DNA of 64,000 bases from NCBI RefSeq assembly GCF_014635485.1, contig NZ_BMCX01000001.1, positions 1 through 64,000 of the forward strand, given 5' to 3'. The position numbers and the translations under genes were made by a program. The notes below the pieces were generated by a model. It searched no databases, was not told where the DNA came from, and saw only the letters and a list, made by a program, of their open reading frames with translations. This document shows positions 8,443 to 17,272 of the stretch, piece by piece; positions within the stretch are counted from its first letter, which is position 1; every line of letters begins with the position of its first letter. Source of the DNA: Corynebacterium pelargi. GTDB lineage: Bacteria; Actinomycetota; Actinomycetes; Mycobacteriales; Mycobacteriaceae.

Positions 8443-9093
8443 GTGGCGCATCACGATTTCGAAGTTCTAGCAAGCGAAGTGTTGCTTGAGTCGCCGATCT
8501 TGGCGCTTCGCAGGGATACCGTGCGCATGCCTGATGGAGCCACGGCGGCGCGCGAAATTGTCGAGCACTTCGGCGCGGTGGCAATCCTTGCGCTCAATGA
8601 GCAACAGCAAGTAGCAATGGTGAAGCAATACCGTCACTCGCTCGGCCAAAGGCTGTGGGAGCTTCCCGCCGGCTTGCTGGATATTGCCCAAGAAGACCCA
8701 CTGACCTGTGCCAAGAGGGAGTTGCAGGAAGAAGCCGGTTTGGCAGCGCAACAGTGGGAGGTGCTCAGCGACATCGTGAGCAGCCCAGGTTTTGCCGAAG
8801 AAACCATCCGGATTTACCTCGCACGCGATCTTTCCCTGGTTGAGCGCCCAGAAGCCCATGATGAAGAAGCGGACATGGATTTCGCTTGGATTGACCTATC
8901 CGAGGCAGTAGCAGCGGTGCTTGATGGCACTATCGTCAATGCAACAGCAGTTGCGGGCATTTTGGCGGCGCATCAGGTGGTCGTTCACCAGGGTGCTACC
9001 CGCCCAGCAGAGGTCGATTTTGCATTGCGCCCCACAAACCTTGCCCAAAGGCGCATCGAAGCAGGCATTCAGCCGGATATGAAGCAGATTTAA
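8443..9093 (+). CDS. Nudix hydrolase, ADP-ribose pyrophosphatase type
   Basis: The 216-residue cytoplasmic enzyme carries a Nudix box in [10 protein letters not shown]...[12 protein letters not shown], with the REXXEEXG core intact for Mg2+ binding. The ELPAG lead-in and the region [15 protein letters not shown] are typical of ADP-ribose pyrophosphatases (NudF/Rv1700 type), which hydrolyse ADP-ribose to AMP and ribose 5-phosphate. The start is a GTG at 8443, 39 bases after the terminator. xerD begins 7 bases after its stop, so the two are probably cotranscribed. The substrate is inferred from family and context. Confidence 0.88.
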   Translation: MAHHDFEVLASEVLLESPILALRRDTVRMPDGATAAREIVEHFGAVAILALNEQQQVAMVKQYRHSLGQRLWELPAGLLDIAQEDPLTCAKRELQEEAGLAAQQWEVLSDIVSSPGFAEETIRIYLARDLSLVERPEAHDEEADMDFAWIDLSEAVAAVLDGTIVNATAVAGILAAHQVVVHQGATRPAEVDFALRPTNLAQRRIEAGIQPDMKQI

Positions 9094-9100
9094 TATCGCC

Positions 9101-10021
9101 ATGACTCCGGAAGCACTGGGGAAAAAGTGGTTGCGCCACCTTGCAGTAGAAAAAGGCTTGAGCGCCAATACGCTGAGTAACTACCGCCGAGACCTTGCAC
9201 GCTACATTGATTGGCTCGAAGCCCAGAAAATCAGTGATCTGCAGCAGGTTGATCAACCAATGGTGGAGCACTACGTGGCGTATTTACGCCAGGGTGATCC
9301 AGAGGCGGGTCGCGCACCCTTGGCACAAAGCTCGGCAGCACGCGCCCTGATTGTTGTGCGGGGATTGCACGCCTTTGCCCTCGTAGAGGGACTAATTGAG
9401 CATAATGTGGCGGCCAAGGTGCAACCGGCTGGCGCAGGGCAACACCTCCCGGAAACGCTGAGCGTGCAAGAAGTCACTCGGCTTATTGAGTCCATCCCCG
9501 ACACGGAGGCGGCCACGGCGGTGGATCTTCGTGATCGAGCATTACTCGAACTGCTTTACGGCACCGGCGCGAGAATTTCTGAGCTGCTGGCGCTGCATGT
9601 CGATCAAGTAGCAAATTTAGATGGGCTGCTAGTGATCACTGGTAAGGGCAATAAACAACGCCTCGTGCCAGTTGGGCGGCAGGCGCAAGCGGCAATCGAG
9701 GCCTACCTTGTGCGAGGCAGGCCGAGCCTTGCCAAGGGCCGAAGCCATGCACTCTTTTTGAATTCAAGGGGCAATGCTCTCAGCCGCACCAGTGCCTGGC
9801 ATGTGTTGAAACAAGCTGCGCAGCGCGCCGGTTTAGAAAAAGAGATCTCCCCGCACACGCTGCGGCACAGCTACGCCTCGCACTTGATCGAGGGTGGGGC
9901 AGATGTGCGTGTGGTGCAAGAACTGCTCGGGCATGCCTCGGTGACCACCACGCAGATTTATACCCACATCAGCGCAGAAAACCTTCGCAATGTTTGGGCC
10001 AGTACGCACCCGCGCGCCTAA
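9101..10021 (+). CDS. xerD: XerD, site-specific tyrosine recombinase
   Basis: XerD resolves chromosome dimers at dif with XerC. The 306-residue protein has the SAM-like N-terminal DNA-binding domain (about 5-95) and a complete catalytic domain: Arg158 (TGARISEL), Lys182, His252 and Arg255 (HTLRHS), His278 (LLGHAS) and Tyr287 (QIYTH). It follows the Nudix gene as in mycobacteria (Rv1700-Rv1701). It looks like the housekeeping recombinase rather than a phage integrase because of length, synteny and ordinary codon use. Confidence 0.93.
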   Translation: MTPEALGKKWLRHLAVEKGLSANTLSNYRRDLARYIDWLEAQKISDLQQVDQPMVEHYVAYLRQGDPEAGRAPLAQSSAARALIVVRGLHAFALVEGLIEHNVAAKVQPAGAGQHLPETLSVQEVTRLIESIPDTEAATAVDLRDRALLELLYGTGARISELLALHVDQVANLDGLLVITGKGNKQRLVPVGRQAQAAIEAYLVRGRPSLAKGRSHALFLNSRGNALSRTSAWHVLKQAAQRAGLEKEISPHTLRHSYASHLIEGGADVRVVQELLGHASVTTTQIYTHISAENLRNVWASTHPRA

Positions 10022-10100
10022 GTGGCGTGCGTGCGCAGTACTCTGCGTGTCGCAGTGTCATGGACGCGGGCTGACGGTACTTGGTGGCAAGGGGTAGGCC

Positions 10101-10116
10101 TTGACGTAGTCGTCAA
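10101..10116 (+). promoter_or_regulatory. inverted repeat upstream of the ParA-like gene
   Basis: TTGACG-TAGT-CGTCAA is a perfect 6-4-6 palindrome 155 bases before the parA-like start. TACACT (10131-10136), a fair -10 hexamer, lies 14 bases after it. The palindrome could be an operator near a promoter. The -35/-10 spacing is not ideal, so the promoter call is weak. No other gene fits in the 250-base gap. Confidence 0.35.
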
Positions 10117-10271
10117 GGAGTCTTCTCCGCTACACTGTATGTGATAACAGCGGTGTAATTTCTCTGTCGAGCACGCTGCTTTAGGCCTCCGGCAAGCTGC
10201 AGTATTCTGGGTCGGAGCTAAGCGCCACATCGGCAAAGAAATACCGGAAAAGTCAAGGAAGTTGGATTGAC

Positions 10272-11144
10272 ATGGCTGAGGACGGGTTGTTCAACGAGCC
10301 GGAAGGCAAGATCGGGCTCACCGGTCGTCCCTTGCGTGTCTTCCCTGAACCGAAACCGCTTCAGCAACACGGTCCGGCCAAGATCTTGTCCATGTGCAAC
10401 CAAAAAGGCGGCGTGGGAAAGACCACGTCCACCATCAACCTTGGTGCATGCCTGGCCGAAGCAGGCCGCAAGGTCTTGTTGGTAGACCTCGACCCCCAAG
10501 GCGCGCTTTCTGCAGGACTTGGAGTGCCGCACGATGAACTCGACATCACCGTCTACAACCTCTTAGTCGATCGACACACCTCGATCCACCAGGCGATCCA
10601 TCCCACCAACGTCGCCGGTTTGGATCTGGTGCCGGCCAATATTGATCTATCTGCTGCAGAGATCCAGCTCGTCAACGAGGTTGGGCGCGAACAAACCCTT
10701 GCCCGGGCACTGCGTCCGGTGATGCGCGACTATGACTACATCATCCTTGACTGCCAACCCTCGCTGGGCTTGCTCACCGTCAATGCGCTGAGCTGTTCTC
10801 AGGGCGTGATCATTCCGATGGAATGTGAGTACTTCTCCCTGCGCGGTCTAGCCCTGCTTACCGACACCGTGGAAAAGGTCCGCGATCGTCTCAACTTCGA
10901 CCTTGAGATCATCGGCATCTTGGTCACCATGTTTGACCGGCGCACCACGCACGCGCGCGAAGTGATGAGCCGCGTGGTGGAAGTCTTTGAAGATCGAGTG
11001 TTCGACACGGTAATCACCCGCACGGTGCGCTTCCCAGAAACATCAGTGGCCGGCGAGCCCATCATTACGTGGGCACCGAATTCTCAAGGCGCGCAACAAT
11101 ATCGCCAGCTTGCCCGCGAGGTTATTGAACGCACGAACGGCTAG
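10272..11144 (+). CDS. pldP: ParA-like ATPase (PldP/Rv1708 type)
   Basis: This 290-residue ATPase has the deviant Walker A KGGVGKTT at residues 45-52, Walker A' VDLDPQG and Walker B YIILDCQPSLG. No ParB gene is adjacent, so it is not the canonical partition ATPase. In C. glutamicum an orphan ParA-like protein, PldP, influences division-site placement, and mycobacteria have Rv1708 before scpA. The ATG at 10272 has AAGGAAG 10 bases upstream. scpA follows after 7 bases, linking it to SMC-ScpAB condensin loading. The symbol is by synteny. Confidence 0.85.
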   Translation: MAEDGLFNEPEGKIGLTGRPLRVFPEPKPLQQHGPAKILSMCNQKGGVGKTTSTINLGACLAEAGRKVLLVDLDPQGALSAGLGVPHDELDITVYNLLVDRHTSIHQAIHPTNVAGLDLVPANIDLSAAEIQLVNEVGREQTLARALRPVMRDYDYIILDCQPSLGLLTVNALSCSQGVIIPMECEYFSLRGLALLTDTVEKVRDRLNFDLEIIGILVTMFDRRTTHAREVMSRVVEVFEDRVFDTVITRTVRFPETSVAGEPIITWAPNSQGAQQYRQLAREVIERTNG

Positions 11145-11151
11145 CGTTTTG

Positions 11152-11988
11152 ATGGCAAAAGGCTCAGATCTTATCCCTCCTCATGAGCCCATGGAGCAGC
11201 CCGAGATCACGGGTTTTCGCATTGTGCTTCACAACTTCGAAGGCCCATTCGATCTGCTCTTGCAGCTCATTAGTGCAAAAAAGCTCGACGTCACCGACGT
11301 GGCGTTAGCCAAAGTCACCGATGAATTCGTCGCCTATGTCCGAGAGCTCGGCGCGATGGCAGAGCTTGACGAGGTCACAGAATTCCTCGTGGTAGCCGCC
11401 ACGCTGCTGGACTTAAAAGCAGCTCGACTTCTGCCGCGCGGCGAAGTCGATAGCCTTGAAGATCTTGAGCTTTTAGAATCCCGAGATCTTCTCTTTGCGC
11501 GCCTGCTGCAATACAAGGCCTACCGGGAAGTGGCAGAAATGTTCAGGCAGTGGCAGCAACACGCCCGGAGGCAGTATCCACGTGCAGTGGGTCTGGAGGA
11601 AGCCTTTGTCGATGCCTTAGCCCCAGTGAGCATCGGGCATACGCCTGAGTCTTTTGCTCAACTTGCTGCGAGTGTATTTAGGCCAAAACCGCCAGAGCAG
11701 GTAGCCACCGATCACGTACACCAGCAACAGGTCAGCGTGCCGGAACAGGCCGGCGTGCTGCTTGCAACCTTAAAGTTGCTAGGGCCTGGCACGTGGACAA
11801 GCTTCGATGTGCTCAACCGTGAGTGCACGATGAGCATGCAAATTGTTGGGCGATTCCTCGCCTTACTTGAGCTCTACAAGGCCCAAGCGATCGATGTGGA
11901 ACAAGAAGCCTCACTCGAAGAACTCAAAGTGGCATGGACGGGTTTGGATGTGGATCCGGCCGTTGTTGCTGCAGCCAATTGGCAGTAG
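11152..11988 (+). CDS. scpA: ScpA, segregation and condensation protein A (kleisin)
   Basis: ScpA is the kleisin that bridges SMC heads with ScpB. The 278-residue protein has the typical N-terminal helical segment NFEGPFDLLLQLISAKKLDVTDV, a central DLLFARLLQYKAYREVA helix and a C-terminal winged-helix region (LLATLKLLG...FLALLELYKAQAI). ATG 11152 is chosen, 7 bases after the parA-like stop. Upstream TTG 11110 would overlap parA, and ATG 11191 is a shorter alternative. scpB usually follows directly but here lies 4.6 kb downstream after a biotin block. Confidence 0.9.
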   Translation: MAKGSDLIPPHEPMEQPEITGFRIVLHNFEGPFDLLLQLISAKKLDVTDVALAKVTDEFVAYVRELGAMAELDEVTEFLVVAATLLDLKAARLLPRGEVDSLEDLELLESRDLLFARLLQYKAYREVAEMFRQWQQHARRQYPRAVGLEEAFVDALAPVSIGHTPESFAQLAASVFRPKPPEQVATDHVHQQQVSVPEQAGVLLATLKLLGPGTWTSFDVLNRECTMSMQIVGRFLALLELYKAQAIDVEQEASLEELKVAWTGLDVDPAVVAAANWQ

Positions 11989-12143
11989 CGCGACCCTGCT
12001 GCCATGCCGGTGCGGTAGGTGTTGGACGGAAAAGGACGTAGCGATGCACGGTCTGTGAAGGCGCCTTATACAATGTTTGGCGTTAGCAGTTATTGCGTAT
12101 CAAGATTCATGCACTGGATCTAGGTTGAGGAAAGGGGCAGGCG

Positions 12144-12758
12144 GTGGGCGTCATCGTTGTGTCGGGTCTTTCCACCGGTGTTGGTAAAACCACGGCAGCG
12201 GCAGCCATCGTGGCTGTGCTCAAAGCTCGCGGCCGCGATGTCGTGCCCGTGAAAGTGGCTCGGCTGCAAGGAAGCCTCAAAGATCCCCATGCTGGTGATA
12301 TCGGCACCATTGAACGCCTCACGGGTATCCGTGGCCTGGATCTGTCTGATGATCCCAACCCGCTGCAGCGAGTCCGCGAGCTTGTAGCAGAGGGCAAGAC
12401 GGTGGTGGTAGAAGGCTCGGGTGCCCTCAGCATCCCCTTGCTTGCGAACAAAACCATCGCCGATATCGCAGCAGAACTTGGCGCCCCGCTCGTGGTGGTT
12501 TCCGGCATGGCCGAAGGTGCTGTGTCTCTGGCGGTCCAGGCTGTGCGCTTTGCGCGAATGTGCGGCGCAGACGTGGTGGGTGTTGTTGGAGGCAAATTGC
12601 CAAGCAATGCAGATCTGCGCACTCGTTTGAAGTTGATGGAAGTATCCAATAGCACCGGTGTGGATTTCTTTGGAAGCCTCCCAGACGGAATCGGCGCCTC
12701 CGAGCCGGAGGCCTTTTGGCGCTACATCAAAACCGTGACCTTGCCGCCTTCGTGGTAG
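12144..12758 (+). CDS. divergent dethiobiotin-synthetase paralogue
   Basis: This 204-residue P-loop protein is a paralogue of the BioD encoded at 14311-14985. Both share the P-loop frame, Lys37 and a D-x-x-TIERLTGI block. Here the phosphate loop reads GLSTGVGKT instead of GTNTDVGKT, the KPVQTG substrate loop is KVARLQG, the LAPNLSAR segment is missing and EGAGG is EGSGA. These changes hit the carboxyphosphate and DAPA sites, so dethiobiotin synthesis is doubtful. GTG 12144 has GAGGAAAGG upstream, and a -10-like TACAAT is at 12069-12074. It could be a degenerating duplicate or an ATPase with a new substrate. Confidence 0.75.
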   Translation: MGVIVVSGLSTGVGKTTAAAAIVAVLKARGRDVVPVKVARLQGSLKDPHAGDIGTIERLTGIRGLDLSDDPNPLQRVRELVAEGKTVVVEGSGALSIPLLANKTIADIAAELGAPLVVVSGMAEGAVSLAVQAVRFARMCGADVVGVVGGKLPSNADLRTRLKLMEVSNSTGVDFFGSLPDGIGASEPEAFWRYIKTVTLPPSW

Positions 12759-12885
12759 CGCCCGAATGCAGGATCCTCGCTCCGTGGGTCGCTGCGAAGG
12801 CGCGTTGATCGGCATCGCGCTTTTGAGTAGATCTGTGGCAGTTTCGCTGCATCTGCTGAGTTGGATCACCCCGATGTCAAGAAAC

Positions 12886-12898
12886 TGAACAACGTTCA
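12886..12898 (+). promoter_or_regulatory. BioQ-type operator upstream of bioA
   Basis: TGAAC-AAC-GTTCA is a perfect 13-bp palindrome of the form bound by BioQ, the TetR-family biotin repressor of corynebacteria (TGAAC-N3-GTT core). It lies 129 bases before the chosen bioA start. This predicts repression of bioA-bioD when biotin is sufficient. No comparable site is seen before the bioD paralogue at 12144. Confidence 0.7.
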
Positions 12899-13027
12899 AG
12901 TACCATCGGAATCAACATTGCAGCGGCAGTTTTTCACCCAAGCACTGTCACCTCCGGCTCGGTGCTATCTGGCGAAGGCTGCGCTGTCATCGATGTGGCA
13001 AGAACTAGAGAAAAGCGAGACAGGTTC

Positions 13028-14314
13028 GTGCACGCTGAAGCCATCGCAACATATGACCGTGACCACGTGTGGCACCCTTATGGGCCAATGCCCGCAGCAA
13101 TTGCCCCAGTGGTGATTGATCGCGCACAAGGGGCGTATCTCTACACCACAGATGGAACTGCCCTCATCGATGGCATGAGTTCTTGGTGGGCCGCAGCGCA
13201 TGGGCACTCGCACCCCAAACTCCAAGCCGCCGCCACGAAGCAAATCGAGCAGATGAGCCACGTCATGTTCGGTGGCCTGACCCACCGCCCGGCCGTGGAG
13301 CTTGCAAAAAAGCTCGTAGACCTCAGCGATGATGGCCTTGACAAGGTCTTTTTCAGCGATTCCGGCTCGGTTGCCGTGGAAGTTGGCTTGAAGATGGCCT
13401 ATCAATACCAGCGCGGTATTGGCCACCCAGAGCGCGATCGAATGCTCACCTGGCGCAGGGGCTACCACGGAGATACCTTTGCCACAATGAGTCTGTGCGA
13501 CCCCGATGGTGGCATGCACTCGATGTGGACTTCGAGGGTGATGAGCAATGTCTTCGCACCACACCCTCCAACACGCGGCGCCTCTCAAGCCACCATCGAC
13601 GCCTACCTTGAACAGGTAGAAGCGCTGATCGACGACAGCATCGCGGGCATCGCCATCGAACCCATAGTCCAGGGTGCAGGAGGCATGCGCTTCCACGATC
13701 CCGCGATTGTGCGGGGACTGCGCGCATTGTGCGACCGCTATGGTTTGGTCTTGCTTGCCGACGAAATCGCCACCGGATTCGGACGCACCGGGGCACTGTT
13801 TGCCACCCAAGCTGCAGGGGTGACCCCCGATATTCTGTGCCTCGGCAAAGCGCTCACCGGTGGATTCATGTCCCTTGCAGCAACAATGACTACAGAGCGC
13901 ATCGCAACTGCAATCAGCAGTCCCGAAGGCGGGGGAGCGTTATTGCACGGCCCGACGTTTATGGGCAATCCCTTAGCGTGCGCGGTTGCGTGTGCCGCAG
14001 TGGATCTGGCGAGTGACCCCGCGGTGCTCGAGCAGGTCGCAGGCATTGAGCAGATTCTGCAAGAAGAACTCGCGCCTTTAAAGGAGCATCCATCGGTAGC
14101 CGATGTGCGAGTGCTTGGCGCCATCGGCGTGGTAGAGATGCGCCAGCCAGTTGATATGCAAAAGGCCACTCAAGCGGTGATGGAGCAGGGCGTGTGGCTT
14201 CGGCCTTTCGGCAAGCTTGTCTACACCATGCCGCCATATATTTGCCAAGCATCCGAGATCAGGCGCATCTGCGACGCCATCAAGGCGGTCGTGCAATCTG
14301 AGGAGCAAGCATGA
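13028..14314 (+). CDS. bioA: BioA, adenosylmethionine-8-amino-7-oxononanoate aminotransferase
   Basis: BioA makes 7,8-diaminopelargonate from KAPA using SAM as amino donor. The 428-residue class III aminotransferase has the N-terminal DHVWHPYGPM, the SSWWAA substrate segment (51-56), the PLP aspartate Asp245 in LLADEIATGFGRTG and the Schiff-base lysine Lys274 in LGKALTGGF. GTG 13028 is chosen because family members begin a few residues before the HVWHPY motif. The frame is open upstream to 12962 without a better homology match, so the start is moderately certain. bioD overlaps its stop by 4 bases. A BioQ-type palindrome is upstream. Confidence 0.92.
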   Translation: MHAEAIATYDRDHVWHPYGPMPAAIAPVVIDRAQGAYLYTTDGTALIDGMSSWWAAAHGHSHPKLQAAATKQIEQMSHVMFGGLTHRPAVELAKKLVDLSDDGLDKVFFSDSGSVAVEVGLKMAYQYQRGIGHPERDRMLTWRRGYHGDTFATMSLCDPDGGMHSMWTSRVMSNVFAPHPPTRGASQATIDAYLEQVEALIDDSIAGIAIEPIVQGAGGMRFHDPAIVRGLRALCDRYGLVLLADEIATGFGRTGALFATQAAGVTPDILCLGKALTGGFMSLAATMTTERIATAISSPEGGGALLHGPTFMGNPLACAVACAAVDLASDPAVLEQVAGIEQILQEELAPLKEHPSVADVRVLGAIGVVEMRQPVDMQKATQAVMEQGVWLRPFGKLVYTMPPYICQASEIRRICDAIKAVVQSEEQA

Positions 14315-14985
14315 GCATCCTATGCATCAGTGGAACCAATACCGATGTGGGCAAAACCATCGCCACCGCAGCCTTAGCGCTTGCAGCCCAACAACAAGGC
14401 TATGAGGTTATTCCGATCAAGCCGGTGCAAACAGGTGAACCGGAAGGTAAAGGCGATGTCGATACCATCGAGCGCCTCACAGGAATCCAGGGGACGTGCT
14501 TGCGGCGCTACCCGGAACCATTGGCACCGAACCTTTCCGCTCGCCGCGCGGGCATCGAGCCAGCAGGCGTGGGGGAGCTAGCCCAGGAAATCACCCGCCT
14601 TGATCGCCCGGACCGGCTCTTGCTTGTTGAAGGCGCCGGCGGTTTGCTGGTGCGGATCAATGAGCAGGAAAGCTTCGCCGATCTCGTCCAGGCATTAAGC
14701 GCGCCTTTGGTCATTGTGAGCAGCATGGGGTTGGGTTCATTAAACCTAGCCGAATTGACCGTGGAGGCCGCCAGGTATCGAGGCATTGAGGTCAAAGCCT
14801 TGATCGGTGGCGCCATTGACGCAGAACCCAACCTTGCCACCAGGCTGAATCTCGAAGAAATGCCCAAGATCTGCCAGGTACCGCTGTGGGGTGTGTTGCC
14901 GGATAATAGTGGGGCGCTTTCCAGGGAGGCTTTTGCAAGCATGGCCACGGAACACCTTCGGCCAAATTTGTTGTCACCTCAGTAA
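14311..14985 (+). CDS. bioD: BioD, dethiobiotin synthetase
   Basis: It closes the ureido ring of dethiobiotin from DAPA, CO2 and ATP. The 224-residue protein has the canonical loop GTNTDVGKT (8-16), Lys37 in KPVQTG, LAPNLSARRAG and EGAGG (107-111). The ATGA overlap with bioA shows translational coupling. No bioB, bioF or bioC gene is in the window. Compared with the paralogue at 12144, all catalytic motifs are intact here, so this is the working enzyme. Confidence 0.93.
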   Translation: MSILCISGTNTDVGKTIATAALALAAQQQGYEVIPIKPVQTGEPEGKGDVDTIERLTGIQGTCLRRYPEPLAPNLSARRAGIEPAGVGELAQEITRLDRPDRLLLVEGAGGLLVRINEQESFADLVQALSAPLVIVSSMGLGSLNLAELTVEAARYRGIEVKALIGGAIDAEPNLATRLNLEEMPKICQVPLWGVLPDNSGALSREAFASMATEHLRPNLLSPQ

Positions 14986-15027
14986 GATGGAAGCGATTGC
15001 AACGTCGCAGGGAGGTCTTTGGCACAT

Positions 15028-16605
15028 ATGGAAGTACTCATCGGTCTGGTAGCGCTCCTATTTGCCACAGTCACCATGGTGGCGATCGGTGACCGTACAG
15101 GGCTTCCCTGGCCCCCGCTGCTTGCAGTGCTCGCGGGTGCAGCCATGCTGCTGCCAAATATCCCCGAGAATCAAATCCCTGCGGAATTGATGCTGCCAAT
15201 CTTCATCCCGCCTTTGTTGTGGGCCTTGGCACGCAGAACGAGTTGGGCCTCGATTCGCCGTAATTGGAGGATCGTCGTCCAGCTCTCTGTTCTGCTGGTT
15301 ATCATCACAGCATTCGCCGTTGGCTTAAGCGCATACCTATTGGTGCCGACGCTTTCTTTTGCCGGCGCGGTCGTCATCGGTGCTGCAATCTCCCCACCAG
15401 ACCCCGTAGCAGTCGACGCAGTAGCAGAACCCGCCGGTGTACCACGAAGGCTTACCAGCACCTTACAAACTGAGGGGCTTTTCAACGATGCCGCCTCGAT
15501 CGTGGTGTTTAACCTCGCGCTGAGCGTCTTACTCAAAGGCGAGGAAATCGCCTGGTGGGCTGCCATTATCGCGTTCTTCTACGCGGCCCTTTCTGCAATC
15601 CTCATCGGATTCCTCCTCGGCCGAGGCGCGGCATGGCTGAACAACCGCCTGGATTCCGCCGTGGCAGGCAACGCATTTACCTGGGTGATCCCCTTTGCCA
15701 CCTTCATCATCGCCGAAGAATTGAACTCCAGCGGCGTTATCGCCATCGTGGTCGCTGCCATCGAGTTCAATTCCCGAAACGGCGCCGGCGCCGAAGACCG
15801 TCTATCCGGCAGTGCCTTCTGGGAAGTAGTCGAGTTGCTATTTACCGGCGTGGCCTTCGGTTTGATCGGTGTCTCTGTGCGTACCGCCATGGATGAGGTA
15901 GGCGGACAGATCTGGCATGCGGTCTGGATCGGATTGGTGCTCTCCTTCGTGGCCATCGTGGTCAGAGCGATCTGGCTGTACATGATGTATTTGCACAACC
16001 GGAGAAAAGGGCGAAGAACTGGCGCGCCGCTGAGGTTGCAGGAGGTCTTGCTGCTGACCTGGGGTGGTATGCGCGGTTTGGTCACCTTGGCGCTGGTGCT
16101 TTCGATCCCACCCACGTCAGGGTTCGGGCTGTACTCCGAATTGCCGATTATTGCCTTGGTGGTGCTGGTCGTCACCATGGTGATTCCAGGCTTGTTGCTG
16201 CCATGGCTGATGAAGACGCTCAACCTTGAGCAAGGGCCGGATGCTTTTGGCGACCAAGCCCGCGCACGCCTGGAGGCCCGAGCGCGTTTTGCAGCAGGCG
16301 AGGTGCTTGAGCGATATATCCACGATATTCCCGCGGAGCAATTAGAGGCACTGCGCCGCCGTTTCGAAGAGGATATCCACGTCGATGTGGATGAATCCGA
16401 TCATGGTGCAGCACAAGACCGAAAGAAGCGCGTTGCTCAAAGGGCCGAGCAGATGAACCGTGTTCGCCTCGAGGCGCTCTATGCCTCTCAGGCTGAGCTA
16501 TTGCGGGCACGAAGAGAACGCGACGTTGATCCGGTTATTTTAGATGAGGTGCTCTACGACGTAGACAGCCAAATCGTCGCCACCGAAAAGCGCCTTGCTA
16601 AGTAA
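15028..16605 (+). CDS. Na+/H+ antiporter, CPA1 (NhaP-like) family
   Basis: This polytopic membrane protein of 525 residues has about 12 predicted transmembrane segments up to residue 400, then a cytoplasmic, charged, Glu/Arg-rich tail of about 120 residues. The ion-binding motif of CPA1 antiporters is visible as SPPDPVAVDAV (Asp125, Asp130), followed by EGLFNDAASIVVF. It should exchange Na+ (or K+) for H+. ATG 15028 is preferred, with GGGAGG upstream; a TTG at 15019 is in frame but too close to that site. It lies between bioD and scpB and may have its own promoter. Confidence 0.85.
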   Translation: MEVLIGLVALLFATVTMVAIGDRTGLPWPPLLAVLAGAAMLLPNIPENQIPAELMLPIFIPPLLWALARRTSWASIRRNWRIVVQLSVLLVIITAFAVGLSAYLLVPTLSFAGAVVIGAAISPPDPVAVDAVAEPAGVPRRLTSTLQTEGLFNDAASIVVFNLALSVLLKGEEIAWWAAIIAFFYAALSAILIGFLLGRGAAWLNNRLDSAVAGNAFTWVIPFATFIIAEELNSSGVIAIVVAAIEFNSRNGAGAEDRLSGSAFWEVVELLFTGVAFGLIGVSVRTAMDEVGGQIWHAVWIGLVLSFVAIVVRAIWLYMMYLHNRRKGRRTGAPLRLQEVLLLTWGGMRGLVTLALVLSIPPTSGFGLYSELPIIALVVLVVTMVIPGLLLPWLMKTLNLEQGPDAFGDQARARLEARARFAAGEVLERYIHDIPAEQLEALRRRFEEDIHVDVDESDHGAAQDRKKRVAQRAEQMNRVRLEALYASQAELLRARRERDVDPVILDEVLYDVDSQIVATEKRLAK

Positions 16606-16638
16606 CGACCCTGCCGGAATAGGAAGAAGAAAAGCCGA

Positions 16639-17214
16639 GTGTGCACCACACAACCAGCTCAGAACGAACCTGGGATGATCAGCCAATTACGCAGCGCGAT
16701 TGAGTCGGTCTTGTTGGTAGCCGATGAGCCGGTGCAAGAGGATGTGCTTGCTCGCGTTACTCAGGCATCCGAAGACGAGGTGCGCGCGATCTGTCGGGAA
16801 TTCCAGCAGGAATTACTCCAACGCGGTTCCGGGATGAGTTTGAAAAATATTGATGGTGGGTGGAGGCTTTATACCCACATCGATAACGCGGAAGTTGTAG
16901 AGCGCTTCTTGCACGATGGCACCCAATCAAAGCTTTCTCGCGCTGCCTTAGAAACCCTGGCGGTAATTGCGTATCGCCAACCGGCTACCCGTGCGCAAGT
17001 AGCCGCGGTGCGCGGCGTCAATGTTGATGGCGTGGTGCGCACGCTGGTGCTTCGCGGCCTGATCCGCGAGATTGAGGCGGGGGAGGGTTCGCAGGCCCAT
17101 CGCTACGAAACCACCGAGTTATTCCTGGAATTGATGGGCATTGAGTCCCTGGATGCGCTGCCGGATCTGGCGCCGCTGCTGCCTGATGTTGATAGCATCG
17201 ACGAAGAGTTCTAG
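16639..17214 (+). CDS. scpB: ScpB, segregation and condensation protein B
   Basis: ScpB forms the SMC-ScpAB complex as two tandem winged-helix domains. The 191-residue protein has the conserved AIESVLLVADEP start, GGWRLYT, and the signature LSRAALETLAVIAYRQPATRAQVAAVRGVNVDGVVRTL. The start is a GTG at 16639; an ATG at 16675 (MISQLRSAIESVL) is also plausible. rluB follows 58 bases later as in other actinobacteria, but the normal partner scpA is 4.6 kb away. Confidence 0.9.
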   Translation: MCTTQPAQNEPGMISQLRSAIESVLLVADEPVQEDVLARVTQASEDEVRAICREFQQELLQRGSGMSLKNIDGGWRLYTHIDNAEVVERFLHDGTQSKLSRAALETLAVIAYRQPATRAQVAAVRGVNVDGVVRTLVLRGLIREIEAGEGSQAHRYETTELFLELMGIESLDALPDLAPLLPDVDSIDEEF

Positions 17215-17272
17215 ATAGGCTAGGCTAGATCTTCTTTAACATTTTCATACCTCTCACAGATAGGAAGTATCC

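Noticed and set aside
9101-10021. XerD-type gene as a phage integrase
   Set aside because: Synteny with Rv1701, normal length and distance from the tRNA-Pro island point to the housekeeping XerD.
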